A stretch of DNA of 64,000 bases from Megachile rotundata (Eukaryota > Arthropoda > Insecta > Hymenoptera > Megachilidae): positions 8,971,926 to 9,035,925 of the forward strand of contig NC_134984.1 of the NCBI RefSeq assembly GCF_050947335.1, given 5' to 3'. Both the position numbers and the translations under genes were made by a program. Under the pieces are notes generated by a model that saw nothing but the letters and a program-made list of their open reading frames with translations, did no database searches and had not been told where the DNA came from. The stretch's first letter is position 1, and each line of letters starts with the position of its first letter. Below, piece by piece: positions 1 through 13,648 of this stretch.

Positions 1-2940
1 CTGAAACGCCTGGGCGGGTTGACCCGCCTGTGGACCCTGCACGTTTTGTCCGGTTTGCACAATTACTTGGTTAGAAGAGTTGATCGGCGTCAAAGCTGGT
101 GGTTGAACCACTGGGTGTACCGGTTTTTGGCCAGGTGTTTGAGCAATTTGTGGTCCTATCATTTGCGATCGTGGTTGCTGAACCCACTGCAAACCACCGG
201 GTTGCACGGGTTTACCCGGACTCCTTATAACAGCGATATGTGCTCCTGGTTGCGCTTGGCGATTCTGCATCTGTCTCTGCAGCAACAAGTTTCTTTGTTT
301 CTGAATCTTTTGAATAAACTGAGCTCTTTGTTGAGGATCCATCTGCTGCAGTTGTTGGTGGGTTTGAGCGTCCAGTTGAATCAACTGCCTTGGCGGTTGT
401 GGCGGCTGCTGTGTCCATTGTCCGCTAGGTCTTTGTGGTCCTATTTGCTGTTGCTGTTGTCGTTGCAATTGTAAATGATATTGTTGTTGCTGCCACTGAG
501 AATCTCTTTGTACGATAAAACCTTGTTGATTCGGTCCCATTAGTTGCTGATTTTGAGGCTGTTGCTGTAACTGACCGTCTCTTATAACGAATTGTTGTGA
601 ACCCTGAGGTGCAGATTGTTGCAGCTGCTGTGAAATTTGTTGTATTTTCTGTTGCTGCTGTTGTTGTTGTTGTAGTAATATGAGCTGCCGCTGTTCGGAT
701 GTAAGCTGCTGCGGCGGAGCTTGTGGTTGATTTAACTGATGTGGTTGTGCTCCAATCTGTTGCTGTGCAGGAAGTTGTTGTTGCTGCAAAACTATCTGTT
801 GCTGCTGCTGTGGCGTTAATTGCACTTGTTGTTGAACTAATTGTTGCTGTGGAGTGATTTGTTGTTGTTGTGATAAATGTTGTTGACTTATTTGTTGTTG
901 TGAAAGTATTTGATGTTGATTTAATTGTTTTTGTTGGGTTAGTAACTGTTGAGGTGATGATATTTGATGTTGAGGTATTTGTGAGTTTATCTGTGGTTGT
1001 TGTGGTATTAATGATTGCTGTGTGAGTGGTTGTTGTTGTGTATTTATGAGTTGTTGAGATGCTAGTTGTGGAGATGGTTGTTGATTTAAAAGCTGTTGTT
1101 GAGTGTATGTTTGTTGTTGTAATTGTTGATGTTGTGTAAGTTGCTGTGATAACTGTTGTTGCTGCTGTTGATTCAATTGTTGTTGTTGTAATAGTGAATG
1201 TTGTACATTCATTTGTTGCTGTTGTGGTTGCTGTTGAGGAGATAACTCTTGTTGTGGTTGTGGTTGTTGCTGTTGTTGTTGCAGCTGTGGCGGCACAGAT
1301 TTTATTTGAGCAACATTATTTTGTTGGGAGCCTTGTGGTATCCAATTTGTTTGATTAACATTTTGATCCGATACAGAAGATGCAACTGTAGAAGCATTGG
1401 ACAAACTTGTCGTAGCAATTGGTCGTAGAAGATGTTGTTGCTGTTGTTGGTTATTAACATTATTGGGACCATTAGTTGGATAAGGAATCGTCGTTACCGG
1501 TGCATTAGCAGCATTCAAATTATGTGCAGTATTGGAAGAAACAGGTGGACTTGAAACTGGTTGATTCCATGGCATACGTTGTTTAAGTTGTTCCAACATG
1601 GCTTTAGTTCTATCTTGTTCTTCTTGCGCTGCACTATTTTCTGTATCTTCATCCATAAAACCAGTAATAAGAGCTGTAGAACTATTCGGGTATATTAAAA
1701 GTCTTGGGTGGTATTCTACTTCATTTACAATCGTTCCTTTTCTACAGCATTCTGTTACCCAATCTGGCGTTACAATTTGAATCGGATGCCTTATCGCAGT
1801 TTCATATTTCAATCCAGTTGCCTTCCCAGTAATTAAATGTGTACAATACCGATCTAAACGTAATTGACATTTACCACCTTGCAAAGTGATCATCGCCCAT
1901 AGACTCTTACTGTCTGCACGACTTATCTGAGATATGCATGCTCGTACATTTGAAAATAATTGTGTATCTTCAGGTGAAAAATAGTGTGGTCTATATTAAT
2001 AATACTGCTAAGGAAATTAATTGGTTTATATTATGAAAATGGTAATAATATGAAAGCTTAATATTTTCTTAGAATTAAAAAACATTAATGATTTATTATA
2101 CAAATAACTTGGTTATATAACGAAAAAAATGTTATTGATAAATTAAAAGTAGTATAGATTAGGATACGGCAAAAGTTTGTTACATTTGACAGAATATAAA
2201 ATCCAATTCTGCGTAACTGCTGGTATTTCATAGATATCCTTTGCAGCAGATATATCATTTTCCAACGCATCATAGCCTGCTATTAAATGTGTAACAAAAT
2301 CACTAAAATAATTTGATCTTTCTGCACCTCCTTCTTGTAGTAAATTTAAAATCTGCAAACAATTAAAAACATCCTTGGTCGAGTTATGTTTTTTGTCGAG
2401 GAATTACGAGCATGCATTAACATGTGATTAAGATCTCAAAGGGACATATATATGTACAGAATTATAATATACGAAGCAATTATTTATTTCATTCAATACT
2501 ATTAAATAATTATTAAATCTAAATTCTATTATTTAAAAAAAATGAATAATTAGTGCAAATAATATTAAATTTTAATCTGTAAATTATGCAGATATACAAT
2601 TTCCTCTAAAATAAATTATATAATTTAAATTTTTCAAATCTTTTATATCATCTTTATACAGTAGCTACAGTCTGTTAAATTTGACTCCATTTTATAACCT
2701 CTTCCACGCGTATCGCTATTAATTTAAAATAATCGTAAGCGAGTTATAATTTCCAATAGTCGTATTACAGTAAGATCAATTATGAAATTAATGACATTAT
2801 ATTAGCGGCAAAAGAAAAACGCGGGAAACGATAAAGTGACATACCTTGGGATCACCTTCGCCGCTGACGTAGTATTTAACATCGGCGAAAAGGGCCCCGT
2901 CGAGTTTCAATTCCTCGAGACCGGCCCTTATGTCGCCCAT
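1..2940 (-). CDS. Ptip: PTIP (PAXIP1-like) BRCT protein, N-terminal part, cut by window edge
   Basis: Three exons by eye: 2845-2940, 2168-2352 and 1-1990, with GT/AG borders and matching phases (0, then 2 nt carried over). The start is the ATG at 2940. BRCT1 spans exons 1-2 (starting near LFADVKYYVSG and including the YFSDFVTHLIAG segment). BRCT2 opens exon 3 and contains the conserved WVTECCRKG segment. After about residue 200 the protein becomes extremely Gln-rich, encoded by mixed CAA and CAG, with Pro, Ser and Leu, and the frame stays open to base 1. In PTIP the BRCT domains bind phosphorylated partners, and the protein works with MLL3/4-type H3K4 methyltransferase complexes and in DNA damage responses in the nucleus; that is family knowledge. 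Further BRCT domains are expected to the left of the window. The PTIP call rests on two N-terminal BRCTs followed by a Q-rich block; another BRCT protein is possible but less likely. Confidence 0.85.
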
Positions 2941-4345
2941 TCTTTGAAAATTGTACGCTAAATCACGTTTTCCACATCACAACAAAACAGTGCATTTATT
3001 GGAACAGAATTAGAGCACACACAATATTTGATAACAAAACTCAGCCGCGACGCTTTTGTTATTATTATGATCGCAAGGTTATGTAGCTACTTCATAGCTA
3101 AACGATTGTACACCGCTTTCGATATATATCGAAAACTTCGAGTGCGCTCGATTTGAACACAGAAAATGTTCATTTGCAATGAGTGACAGAACTTTTACAT
3201 TTATTTTGTTAAAAACGTTTGAAAATATATTAAAATAATTGTAAAATAGCTGTATTTTTGTTATTAAATTTGAAATGGCGTAGTTTTTTCTTTTTTTAAA
3301 GAAAAAAATGTTTTTCATGTTTAGTTGTATTTATTTAATTTCTAATCAGTGATTGAGTTATTTAATAATGGCGCGAAATTAGAGGTAGATTTCAAAAGCA
3401 AAATATGATAAATATAGCTATTGAAATAAGAATTATTTAATATTTAAATTTATACTACTTAATGTTGGTGATTATTGTGATTACATTATGGAATGGATAA
3501 AGTTTTTAATTAAACAAATATTTTTCATTTAAACAACATTTTTTATTTACAAAAAACATTAAAAAAAATATTTTTTAATTAAAAATGTAGGTAACAAAAT
3601 TAACTATTTTAAAGTGCTTTTCCTTTTAAATAAAATATCGTGTTATTGTTTCAATATTTTGAGAATATAAAAACAAACGTAATTAAGTACGAAAATTATG
3701 AACCTATTTTAATTTCATACATGATTAATTATAAAATTTTTCTTCGTCTGTTTTAATATCATTGACCTTGTTATTTTTTAATATAAGTAGTCATTAAATA
3801 TAAATATATAATTTTATTTAAAATAACGTCTAAAAATATAAATTAATTAATGGTTTCAACAAAATGAAATTAAGAATATTTTTTTCAAGCTTAATTTTTT
3901 TTTCTTTTCTCTAAGCTGAATTTAATTACAAAAAGTATGCCGTGCAATATTTGTATCGAGATATTTAAATAATTTTTAATAATATCGAACGTATTTATTA
4001 TATAACTCAACTGATAATTTTTAATTAAGCAGGAAATAATTTATAATTTATAATTTTTTTAAGTGAAAGCCGATAACAGAAACATTATAATAAATAATTG
4101 GAGTTGAGCAACTTAGTATTTGAAAACTTTAAATAAAATACTTTCCGTTTAAAATTCATTAAATCATCTAAAATGTTTTTCATTTGAAATTAATATGAAT
4201 TAATATCAATAATATGCATTATTTTATTATTTTATGAGATAAGTATTGTGTTTGCGTAAATAAAAATGATACGATATTTGAAAACATTGTTTACTTTATT
4301 GTATACTCTTTTCATTCGCGTAGTAGGTACATATCAGCATCTAAA
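2941..4345. other. AT-rich 5' flank of PTIP, no gene seen
   Basis: This stretch holds the presumed PTIP promoter and 5' UTR (roughly 2941-3060, slightly richer in G+C), followed by very AT-rich DNA with homopolymer A and T runs. The short open frames have no recognisable product or codon signal. Confidence 0.5.
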
Positions 4346-4369
4346 ATGCTCTTCACTGTATATTCCATC

Positions 4370-4620
4370 GAAATCTACGCATTTCTTGAATTTTCCGTCT
4401 CTCATTCTCTTTCACTCTTTTCGTCCCTTTCATTCGCACTCGCTCTCTATCTCTCTGTCTGTCTCTCGTTTCCTTTCTTCTCTCTTTCTCTCTCTTGCTC
4501 TCTGGCGTTCTTTCGCTCTTTCTCTCTCTATCACGCACACGATATACAATTCCCTTTCCTATATCTCTTCTTGTCGTCGACATTCGCTCGTATATATCTC
4601 TCTCTCCCTCTCATTCATAG
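4370..4620. repeat. Pyrimidine-rich CT microsatellite-like tract
   Basis: A run dominated by TCTC, TTTC and CTCT words on the plus strand. It creates overlapping spurious open frames on both strands (Ser/Leu/Phe-rich one way, Arg/Glu/Lys-rich the other). There is no conserved protein and no splice context. Confidence 0.8.
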
Positions 4621-4625
4621 ATAAA

Positions 4626-5849
4626 TAAATTATAGGCTAGTATGTACAAGTTTTCTAAATAGATTTCCTCTCTTATATTAATAGTTCATTTGTCACTTAA
4701 CAGATTTATTTATCTTGTAAAGACTCTAGAAATATTGAGCTTGGTCTGGTCAGTATACGTTATATAATTCCATTAATTTTTCTCGTTTTTTTAATTAAAT
4801 TATTATTATTATTATGTGTACATGTATGTATGTTTGTTAATTCATTCGTCGAAATTTTTCTTTTCGCATGTTTCTTTTCGTGGTGCAGCTTTTTATAAAT
4901 GAAAATGATTACGTACAGAAATGAAGGCATGTGGAAGAAGTTGGGATGGGGAACCACGGGTAAATAGAATTCGAGGAATTAAAAATTGCGCCAACCTTAG
5001 ATCTAAGGACAATTTGTAAGGTTCTTAAATTAATCTGTCGATATCATACAATTAAAATTCCTCCACCTACATGTACATATTATTATGTGTACGCGTGTTC
5101 GTGTAGTCGTGTGATATATGTGTATGTATATAGCTATATATTTCATCGTAACAACAGATTTATAATTTATTTTATTATTTCCTATTTAACAAGTATCAAA
5201 TGAAGTGATGGCGAGTAAAACGGCGGCCAGATACTTAATGTTTCATATTTAAGAAATAAATGCGACGAACGTTCTATTTCAACATTTTACATGACAGGTA
5301 TTATGATTAAAAGATATTGACTTTTGTAACGCAAACATAGTTTTAACTTATGATTTGTAACTTCATTTTCAATTTATGATTTTATAAATTTTTGTTAATT
5401 ATGTCACATTATATATTAATAAGTCTGATATTACTTGATGGAAATAGCACGTAATGACGTAAAATAGCGTTTATCGCATATCAATTTAAAGATTTGATAA
5501 AAATCACTACGTCATAATTTAATCTTACAGATTAACAATGCTCGCGATAAATATTCAGATTCTAATTAATTATGCATGAAACTGAAAAAAGAATTTTCGA
5601 TTATTGTCGCGAATACCGTTTTTGGATGTACAGTGACGATCACGTATTGTGTTTAGTCAGCACGAGCCATTTTCGCATTCAAGCAGTAAAATTTTCTCGT
5701 GTAAACATTTGCATGCAAGTGGTGAGGCTTTCTTCTTCAACAACGTTATTTACTCTAGGGAAACCTATCATGCCAGTGTACAATTCTTTTTTTAGAATAT
5801 CCGTATGTGACGGAAAAGTACGGGATACATCTCATACTTCTATATGATG
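4626..5849. other. Unassigned intergenic DNA
   Basis: Contains several TGTATGTA and GTGTAC-type purine/pyrimidine alternations near 4810-5130 and a 91-codon open frame at 5572-5847 with no recognisable domain. It could include untranslated RNA, but nothing in the sequence proves that. Confidence 0.4.
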
Positions 5850-5851
5850 TA

Positions 5852-7449
5852 CAGAGTGTTCCAAAAAAAATTATATAACCACAAAATGATATTATGAATT
5901 AAATTACTACTTGAGAACTAAAAATTGAATTAAACATTTGCTAATTGACAATACTAAGCTGTATTGCTTGTTTCAACGAAGTAAAGATTGTATGTTACGA
6001 ATGTGTATGTATTTTCATTAAACTTTAAGTGCCAATTTGATATACTATAAACATTATTTTGCCTCATATTTATTTTGCCAAATCACAGTTTTGAATTTGA
6101 GGTGTATGGCCATTGATGTGACTGTTATATTATAACTATATTATATTAGGTTGAGTTTAATTTGTCTTATAATTATAGTAGCAAGAGAAAATTAATATAG
6201 AACGCAATATTTATTATCAAAACTCTAGATTAAATTAAACAATAAATTAGGAATATTAAGGTGAAGTGGAGTAAGTTCATAAACGGGGCAAGTGCGTATA
6301 CAGGCTATTTTTATTACAATATGAGCGAAATTTCTCCATTTAGTATGTTTGTTTCCTTGTTTTGTTTCACTATATCCCCTTTTATATTTCAGCTAAGAGT
6401 ACTTGTTTGCAGTATAGAGTACTTGCATAATGCAGTAAAAAGCATTTTATAGCAGATTTGTTAATAATTCTGCTCTTGCCCTATTGCACATGAAATAAAG
6501 TTTCAAAGTATTTAACTTCAAGTTACGCTCTTACCCCATTTTCGGGGAAAGTGCAGAGTAGTTGACATTTTAAACAATTTCCTATCAAAATCAAAATGTA
6601 CAAGGAAAATTAAGGTCCTATTTAATTAAGTAGTAGTAGTAATTGTGCAAAGCGTTCGATATCGACAGCGTTAAGTATTTACATAGCAGACTCAAAATAC
6701 TTACGTTTAAATACCAACTTTACAAAAACCAGTCTGCACTTACCCCACTTCACCTTACTCATATATAATCGTATGATAGTTTCTGAATTTTTCAATAATT
6801 TCGTTACTGTATTTTAAATTTGTCGGATTCCTAGACTGCTAATCTTTTTTTCCCTATATTTCCCTATGAGTTTAAAATTATTAGAGCTGTCTTTCTTCAT
6901 AGTTTTCAGTATAACCCCTTTGTTTTATTTTATTTTTATAGTGGGTTGATATTCAACTGAAATCAATTGGTTTCGATCAGCGGATGAAATTAGAACAGTT
7001 ATAATTCGTAATAATTATAACCTAAAAATTGAGAGATGTAAAACAAATGACAAAAGTCATTGAATATTGATTTTGAGTGACGGCTTCGTAATTTTTTTCT
7101 AAAATATAACATATAGCTGCATTCAATAATTTCTGTATGAATATTTACTTGCTACTATTATTATGGGACAAAAGGAGTTTTTCATTAGGTTATAATATAT
7201 GATTTAATATTAGTAATGTTAGTATATCATCATACTAATATTACAAATATTAGTATATCATCATATAACCTAATATATTAATATGTTATAATATATTGTA
7301 TTACATTGTAATATTACGTTATAATATAGGTAAATATCTCTTGTGTTTTTTAAAACATATCATGTTCTAAATCTTGTTTAAAATATTTTTTACATTATTC
7401 AAAACGAAGGGGAGATCTGAAAGTGTTTGATTTAATTCTGAACACCCTG
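5852..7449. mobile_element. TA-flanked TIR element with CAGRGTGTTC ends (first of three)
   Basis: The left end reads CAGAGTGTTCCAAAA after TA at 5850-5851. The right end is its inverted counterpart, CAGGGTGTTCAGAATT on the other strand, followed by TA at 7450-7451. This TA-flanked short-TIR structure fits the Tc1/mariner group. No transposase is readable. The 497-bp MITE at 6259-6755 is nested inside. Related ends occur at 12717/13646 and 34789/36202. Confidence 0.6.
6259..6755 (+). mobile_element. ~500-bp TA-flanked MITE, copy 1
   Basis: The terminal inverted repeats begin AGGTGAAGTGGRGTAAGT on both ends, and the element is flanked by TA at 6257-6258 and 6756-6757. It is nearly identical over its whole length to the copies at 9470, 24234, 51803 and 62705. 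The GGGGYAAGWGC word recurs six times inside (two +, two -, one +, one -). A 63-codon open frame here is shared only because the DNA is shared. Confidence 0.92.
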
Positions 7450-7451
7450 TA

Positions 7452-9467
7452 TTGTAAATAGTTTCGAATCTGGTTCAATCTGCTTTCAAACAGTTTATAA
7501 ATAGCTTGAAAGGAGAGAAACAATATTTTGAATAGATTTAAATTCCAAAGCAAGCGTCAACAAATATACTGCTATTGTTATTATAAATAACATACTATTG
7601 CATAATTTATATTTTGTCCTTTTGATCATATCGTGTCATTTATATCTTGGAATTTTTTATTATTCCATTCAGTCAAACAATTAAAATTGCTTAACTGAGA
7701 ATTAAATTATAGTTGTTACTAGAATGATTTTCTTATTGTAAATTAAAATTTAATTTTTATTTCTCGTCTGTCTAATTATTGGACTGATTAAATTTTATTC
7801 AGCATTTGCTTAATTAATAATTAACCTCCAATCGTTAAATGACACAACTTTTAAATAATAATACAAATTTAATTTTTAATTCAATTTCATCTAACTAAAG
7901 ATTATGATATACTATTTAATTAAATTTCATATAAATAAAGATTAATTTCAATGCTTAATTTTGGTTTATGTAAATTGATAATACAAAATTAAATTTGTAA
8001 TTAAAGATTATGATAATTGTAATACTTTTAACTGAAATTAAAAATATAGTGTTTTCATTATAAACTAGATTTCAATTAGTAATTAAATCAAAAACTTTGC
8101 AGAATATTATCACTTCTATTATTATTTCTGCTATTATGTTGCACTTGCCTTATTTAAACCCTGCTGTATTCTTAATATTAACATGTTTCTGAACTATTTG
8201 TGAAATACATGTTGTTTTACATGATTACTACAAACAATAAATAAGTAAATAACGTTGTTATTTGACACTGCTGAAAATTTTAATTTAGAGTTGAACACTT
8301 GTTTATCATTACAATATAACGGTATAATTAAAAGGATATGTAAATTACGTTTTAAAAATAAAGTTTCTTTAATATTTTTGATAAAAAACATTGAGTACCT
8401 TTCAGTCATAACTTCGTCATGCAAAAGTTTCTAAAACGTTCGCTACATTTGTTTCCTGAATTATGAAACGTTTCTAAGTAACTGGCCATCATTGTACGTA
8501 GTGTATAAAGGTAAGTACACAGTAACAAAAAGAAGGAAAACGTTCATTCGTTACAGAAATGTTTAACGAGTGGCACGCAATTGGCTAAGGCAGATAATTG
8601 AAAAGGATAATCGCAGAAAGATTCGAGAAACCTGACTTTATCGTTAGTAATTAATTATCGTCCGTCCGGTGTACACAGTTACACATTTCGGTAGGTGCTT
8701 ACTCATTAATTCTAATTATCCCAAGTATAATATCCTCTCAGGCACCTGTGATTATTTACAATGCAACGACGGTATAATTCGAACAGAAATACAAGTTTCG
8801 ACTAATTGCAGTCGTTAACGAAAAGCAAATCGAGCTTTTAAAACGAAATTTCATTCGAATTAATCCTGACACGGATACAGGGTCATTTCGAAAATAAAGC
8901 TTGCAAATTACAAAAGATTGATTTGTAGAGATAATATACCTGTGTACAAACATATACACATTTATTCCTGTTTATGTGTATTTATAAACAAATCGACACG
9001 TGAAAATTTTCTGTGTAATAAAAATGACGCTGTATCCGTTTCGACTAAATCAATCGCGAACAGTTCAATTAAGGTTACTTGAATTTAATTGGGATTAAAA
9101 ATCACGTCTTCAGTAGGAAAGACATGTTTAGATGAGAAACTTAATACTCCTTTTTTCACTTTATCTATTAAATTGTATTATGGACAAAGTTATAGTTGAA
9201 ATGAAGGGTAAATATTGACAAAATGGAACACAGCCCTAATGATCTAGATCTTGACATTATTAACGTCATGCTCCTGAGTAACTTTTCCCTATAACTATGG
9301 CTATTGTTCATTAAACAGTTATTAACCATAAAATATTTGTAAAAATATTTCTAATCTGACAAAGAAAAATTTGTTGATTTTGGTGATTTAGTATTTGCAC
9401 ACACCTACTGAGGATGTAATAACGGGTGAACTTATCAATCTGAATTTCAATTATTTTGAATTTCATG
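7452..9467. other. Intergenic DNA, no gene seen
   Basis: AT-rich in 7500-8450. The part from about 8480 to 9080 is more complex and less repetitive, and could be regulatory, but no motif is decisive. Open frames here are short and unrecognised. Confidence 0.4.
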
Positions 9468-9469
9468 TA

Positions 9470-9970
9470 AGGTGAAGTGAGGTAAGTGCAGACTGGTTTT
9501 TGTAAAAGTTGGTATTTAAACGTAAGTATTTTCAGTCTGCTATGTAAATACTTAACGCTGTCGATATCGAACGCTTTGCACAATTACTACTATTTAATTA
9601 ATATTAACTAGAACCTTAATTTTCCTTGTACATTTTGATTTTGATAGGAAATTGTTTAAAATGTCAACTACTCTGTACTTTCCCCGAAAATGGGGTAAGA
9701 GCGTAACTTGAAGTTAAATACTTTGAAACTTTATTTCATGTGCAATGGGACAAGAGCAAAATTATTAACAAATCTGCTATAAAATGCTTTATACTGCATT
9801 ATGCAAGTACTCTATACTGCAAACAAGTACTCTTGGCTGAAATATAGATGGGGATATAGTGAAACAAAACAAGGAAACAAACATACTAAATGGAGAAATT
9901 TCGCTCATATTGTAATAAAAATAGCTTCTATACGCACTTGCCCCGTTTACGAACTTACCCCACCTCATCT
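9470..9970 (-). mobile_element. ~500-bp TA-flanked MITE, copy 2
   Basis: Reverse orientation relative to copy 1. The TIRs start AGGTGAAGTGAGG and AGATGAGGTGGGG, with TA at 9468-9469 and 9971-9972. Six internal copies of the GGGGYAAGWGC-type word are present as in the other copies, with some base changes. Confidence 0.92.
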
Positions 9971-9972
9971 TA

Positions 9973-10734
9973 GCTTGAAGAGTACTATTTCTAACTCAAC
10001 TTAACATATTTTATAATTAAAAATGAATGAATATCATGAATTATAAAACACAATTTAGTCAGTTTAGATTAATATCTTTCCAAATATTTTTTCGTTAATA
10101 ATTTTGTAATAAACAATGATTGATTAAGTTATAGGACGAAGCTATTCAAGAAGATAAAATCAAAATATGCCAAGGTGTATCCTTTTGTCAATATTTACCA
10201 ATTAATAAAGTTAATTAAACGCAACTATGGAAACACTATCTAATGATTTGCAATCAAGAGGATACTCATACTCAGCCACTTATTGTGCCTATTTGATGCT
10301 AAAATAAGTTGATCAATCGTTTAACTCGAAACTGTAGTTTATTTGCGCGTGGACAAAGAGAAACTTTATTGGTGTTTAGATAAATTGGATCGTACGAATT
10401 TTCGGAGAGGGAGAAGTTGTGTAATGTGAAAATATTAGATCGGTGCACGTAAAATGTGTTTTTTGAAAGAATCGTTACACTTTACATTAGCAAGAAATAT
10501 CTGTAATTTATTGCATATATTGTGTTGGGTATTTTATGTTACGGATTGAGATAATCGAGTGATTTTTGTTGACGCTTTCACATTTATTTGATTTATTAAT
10601 AGGATCAGCATAAATCGTGTGGAATGCGTGGATTATGCCATATTTGACACTTTGCTGTATACGTAAATTCATAGAGTAGAGAATTAGAAGACATTGTATT
10701 ATTATTTAATTAAAAATTGTTCATTTCTTTTCGG
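9973..10734. other. Intergenic DNA, no gene seen
   Basis: Ordinary AT-rich sequence between a MITE and a minisatellite. No domain, RNA gene or clear repeat was recognised. Confidence 0.4.
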
Positions 10735-11275
10735 TTTTCCAAATTTTCCAAATTTACAAGTTTTTAAATTCAAAAATTTGTAAACATTCAATTTGCAAAT
10801 TTTTAAATACTTTACTAGTTTTTTATTACAAGAGTGTTGATATATTCGACTTTACAAATTCTTAAATATCAAAGATATCAAGTTATTAATTTTTTAAATT
10901 AACGTTTCACATTGCTAGATTAAGGAAATACGTAAATTTAAATATGTAAATTTTAGAATCGGTAAAATCTCCATTTCTATAATTTCCGAATTCCTGAAGT
11001 TCTAAATTCTTATATTTTCAAATTTCTTAATTTAAAAGTATCCAAATTCTCAAGTTAACGAATCTTCAAATTTTCAAATTCTCGTATTTCTAAATCTTTA
11101 AGTTACTATAACTCCAAATTTCCAAATTTTCAAATCTTCAAATTTTCGAATTTCCAAATCTTCATATTCCTAAATTGTTCGATTTCTGAATCTCTAAATT
11201 TTTTAATTTTCAAATTTTCAAATCTTTAAATCTCCAAATTTCCAAATTTCCAAATACTAAAATTCCTGAACCCTC
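10735..11275. repeat. Degenerate AAATTTCCA-type minisatellite
   Basis: Successive 9-12-bp words such as CAAATTTTCAAATCTTC and CCAAATTTCCAAAT with drifting spacing. The composition resembles tracts at 23985, 37225, 55610 and 59470, and the reverse-complement sense at 41210, 47480 and 60880. Confidence 0.75.
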
Positions 11276-12714
11276 CACACTTTGAGAATAAATATTATAA
11301 TATCAAGATAAGTATAAAGTAATTTTTGCAAATTACTTTCGAAATACTAAATCTCTGCTAAAGATACTCAAAGAGTTTTTATTTATCGCATAAACCGATT
11401 CCCATTTAGATGATCAAGAATCGTAAAAGAACGAATGCGATTTACTTGAATCAATTGTAACTGATGTAACATCATCGAATAAACATTTTACGTGCACAGA
11501 CCTAATATAATTGCTTGACCCTTAAAAATAATATAATTGCACTTCTCATACTCTCTCAAGGTTAATATCGTATGGCTCCACGAACACCTCTTCGTAAAAA
11601 TTATAATAAATCCTTACAGAGCCTCCACAACATTCTTGCTGCTTTTACAAACGCATGTACATTGTGAAAGTCACAAACTCGGAAACAATTACTGAATAAC
11701 CAAAAATTCCTAAACTGTAATTAATTATTTCAATATTTTGACTAGATCGTTCTGCACTATGAAAAATAACGAAATCGAACGATATTAATATGCTAATACT
11801 AATAGCAATTAATAAGTTAATATGCTAATAAAATTGAAAGTCTAAACTGAGAAATTAAATAATTACATCTTCAGTAAACGACATGGTAATGTGCCACAGT
11901 AAATATGGCGACTGCGACAATTAACATGTTAAAATACTATTCCTGTCACGCTTTGGAATTATAGTTTGAATTAGGATAACATAAAAGAATCGTAATTTGT
12001 ACCATACACGTGATATTTCACCGAGATAATGTTTAAGCAGAGGTGGCCATTTGAAATCAAGTTTGCCCATTTCGTGCTCATTCTTCAATATGTCGATAAT
12101 TGTCGGTAAGAACGATTTCTCAAAAAGTAGTAACGTAATAAGAATAATTATATATATCGGTTTCATGCGGAGATAATACTATTGTGAAGACAAAATTAAG
12201 TGATCGAGATATGGAGTTGATTATAGATAATGATTATGAATAAGATGCATAAGTACTAAATTGAGATTACTGTACACTCTGAGTGCTTTTAGAATAATAC
12301 ATAACCGAGATTAATATCAATGATGCAAATCAATATCAATGATATAAATAGATGATATCTAAAATATTTAAGATACAAATAAATAGTGTTTAGGGAGAAA
12401 AAATAAATAGACGAAAACATGGAAAGATTATTTTTATAAAGAGATTTCGAATTAAACGATTAATTGCATCAAATTGTTGCAATGTTGAGATTATTTATAA
12501 AATAAAGTCATAATATTGTATGTTATTTGCTATGTACAAAGTATAATTATTGATTTAGATAAATACAAAATACTTATGTATTTTTATTGTGAAATTATAC
12601 CTTGAGAATTCATACTTACCGACAGGTATTGATGTGGATATAAAACATGAAACTTTGTGTAAGAATACAAAGTAGAAATGGGTCAGATTTGACTCCGTTT
12701 GGCCACTTTTTGTA
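11276..12714. other. Intergenic DNA, no gene seen
   Basis: AT-rich, with an unrecognised 81-codon open frame at 11921-12166 (minus) that starts like a membrane or signal segment. It has no splice or family support. Confidence 0.4.
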
Positions 12715-12716
12715 TA

Positions 12717-13646
12717 CAGGGTGTCTTCCGAAAAAATGTGAAGGTATATTCTGTAGGTACAACAAAAAGTGTCAGATAAAATTCTTCAATATTTTGTGAC
12801 AATGTTATAAGCAAATACTTTTATATAAATAACAATCAATTTCTTATAGCAGCGTATAAAAGACTGTGTTGTCTTGTTTGTATAATTAATGTTATTAAAA
12901 TCAATTACATAGTATTTTCAATTTTTTATTTTAAGCAGCCATTCTCGTATGCAAAAGTGAGTTTAATAACTCTAAAGTTATTGAAAATTTTGTAATTGTG
13001 AGAATGTTCGATATATTTAGTATCCAATCATTTCATATAGTTATCATGCAATAATATTTATGACAAAATTACAGAGCTTTTTTTAGTTTTTTCTAGCTTT
13101 CTGTTATAAATAAAATTTATGTTATAGAAGAATATAACGAGAAAATTTATTATAATTTATAGCGAAATTATAATTGGGTTAGACCTAAATTTTATTTATC
13201 TAATTTTAAGTCTAACAAATTACTTGTAAGTTAAGTCACTTGTAAGTTAAGAAAATTTAATTTGATATACAATAACAAAATTAAGATTTAAAAAATAGTT
13301 CAAAACGTTATTCATGAAAACGTATGTAATTTTATTGTGTCATTCTACGCATTTAATGATTAGATTATAAATATATTAAAATTCAACACTTCCATTGCTG
13401 AAACTCAATCAATCTATTAAACTCTCTAACACATATCTGTATTGTTAATTAATACTATGCGATAGTTCCTCAATTTATTTCTATAAATAAAAATCAAGAG
13501 GTAAAAGCACAAAATTAATCTTCTACAATTGTTACTAATATTTGTTTATAATTTTGAAGAAAAATAATTATGACTGCAATAATTTAGATTTTTGTTTATA
13601 CCTACAGAATAAACCACCACACTTTGTCAAGTAAAAGGACACCGTG
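12717..13646. mobile_element. TA-flanked TIR element with CAGGGTGTC ends (second of three)
   Basis: The left end is CAGGGTGTCTTCC after TA at 12715-12716. The right end, inverted, is CACGGTGTCCTTTT before TA at 13647-13648. The inverted similarity reaches a shared ATTCTGTAGGTA word about 40-50 bp inside each end. About 930 bp, with no transposase visible, so it is a non-autonomous or decayed Tc1/mariner-type element. Confidence 0.7.
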
Positions 13647-13648
13647 TA

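Noticed and set aside
4266..4628. Overlapping frames in the CT-rich tract
   Set aside because: Low-complexity translation on both strands, no domain or splice context.
6261..6452. Conserved 63-codon frame (SKFINGASAYTGYFYY...) found in several MITE copies, and the antisense frame starting MQVLYTANKYS
   Set aside because: Both strands are equally conserved across the copies and all lie inside the same 500-bp MITE. Similarity is at DNA level and one frame runs into the TIR.
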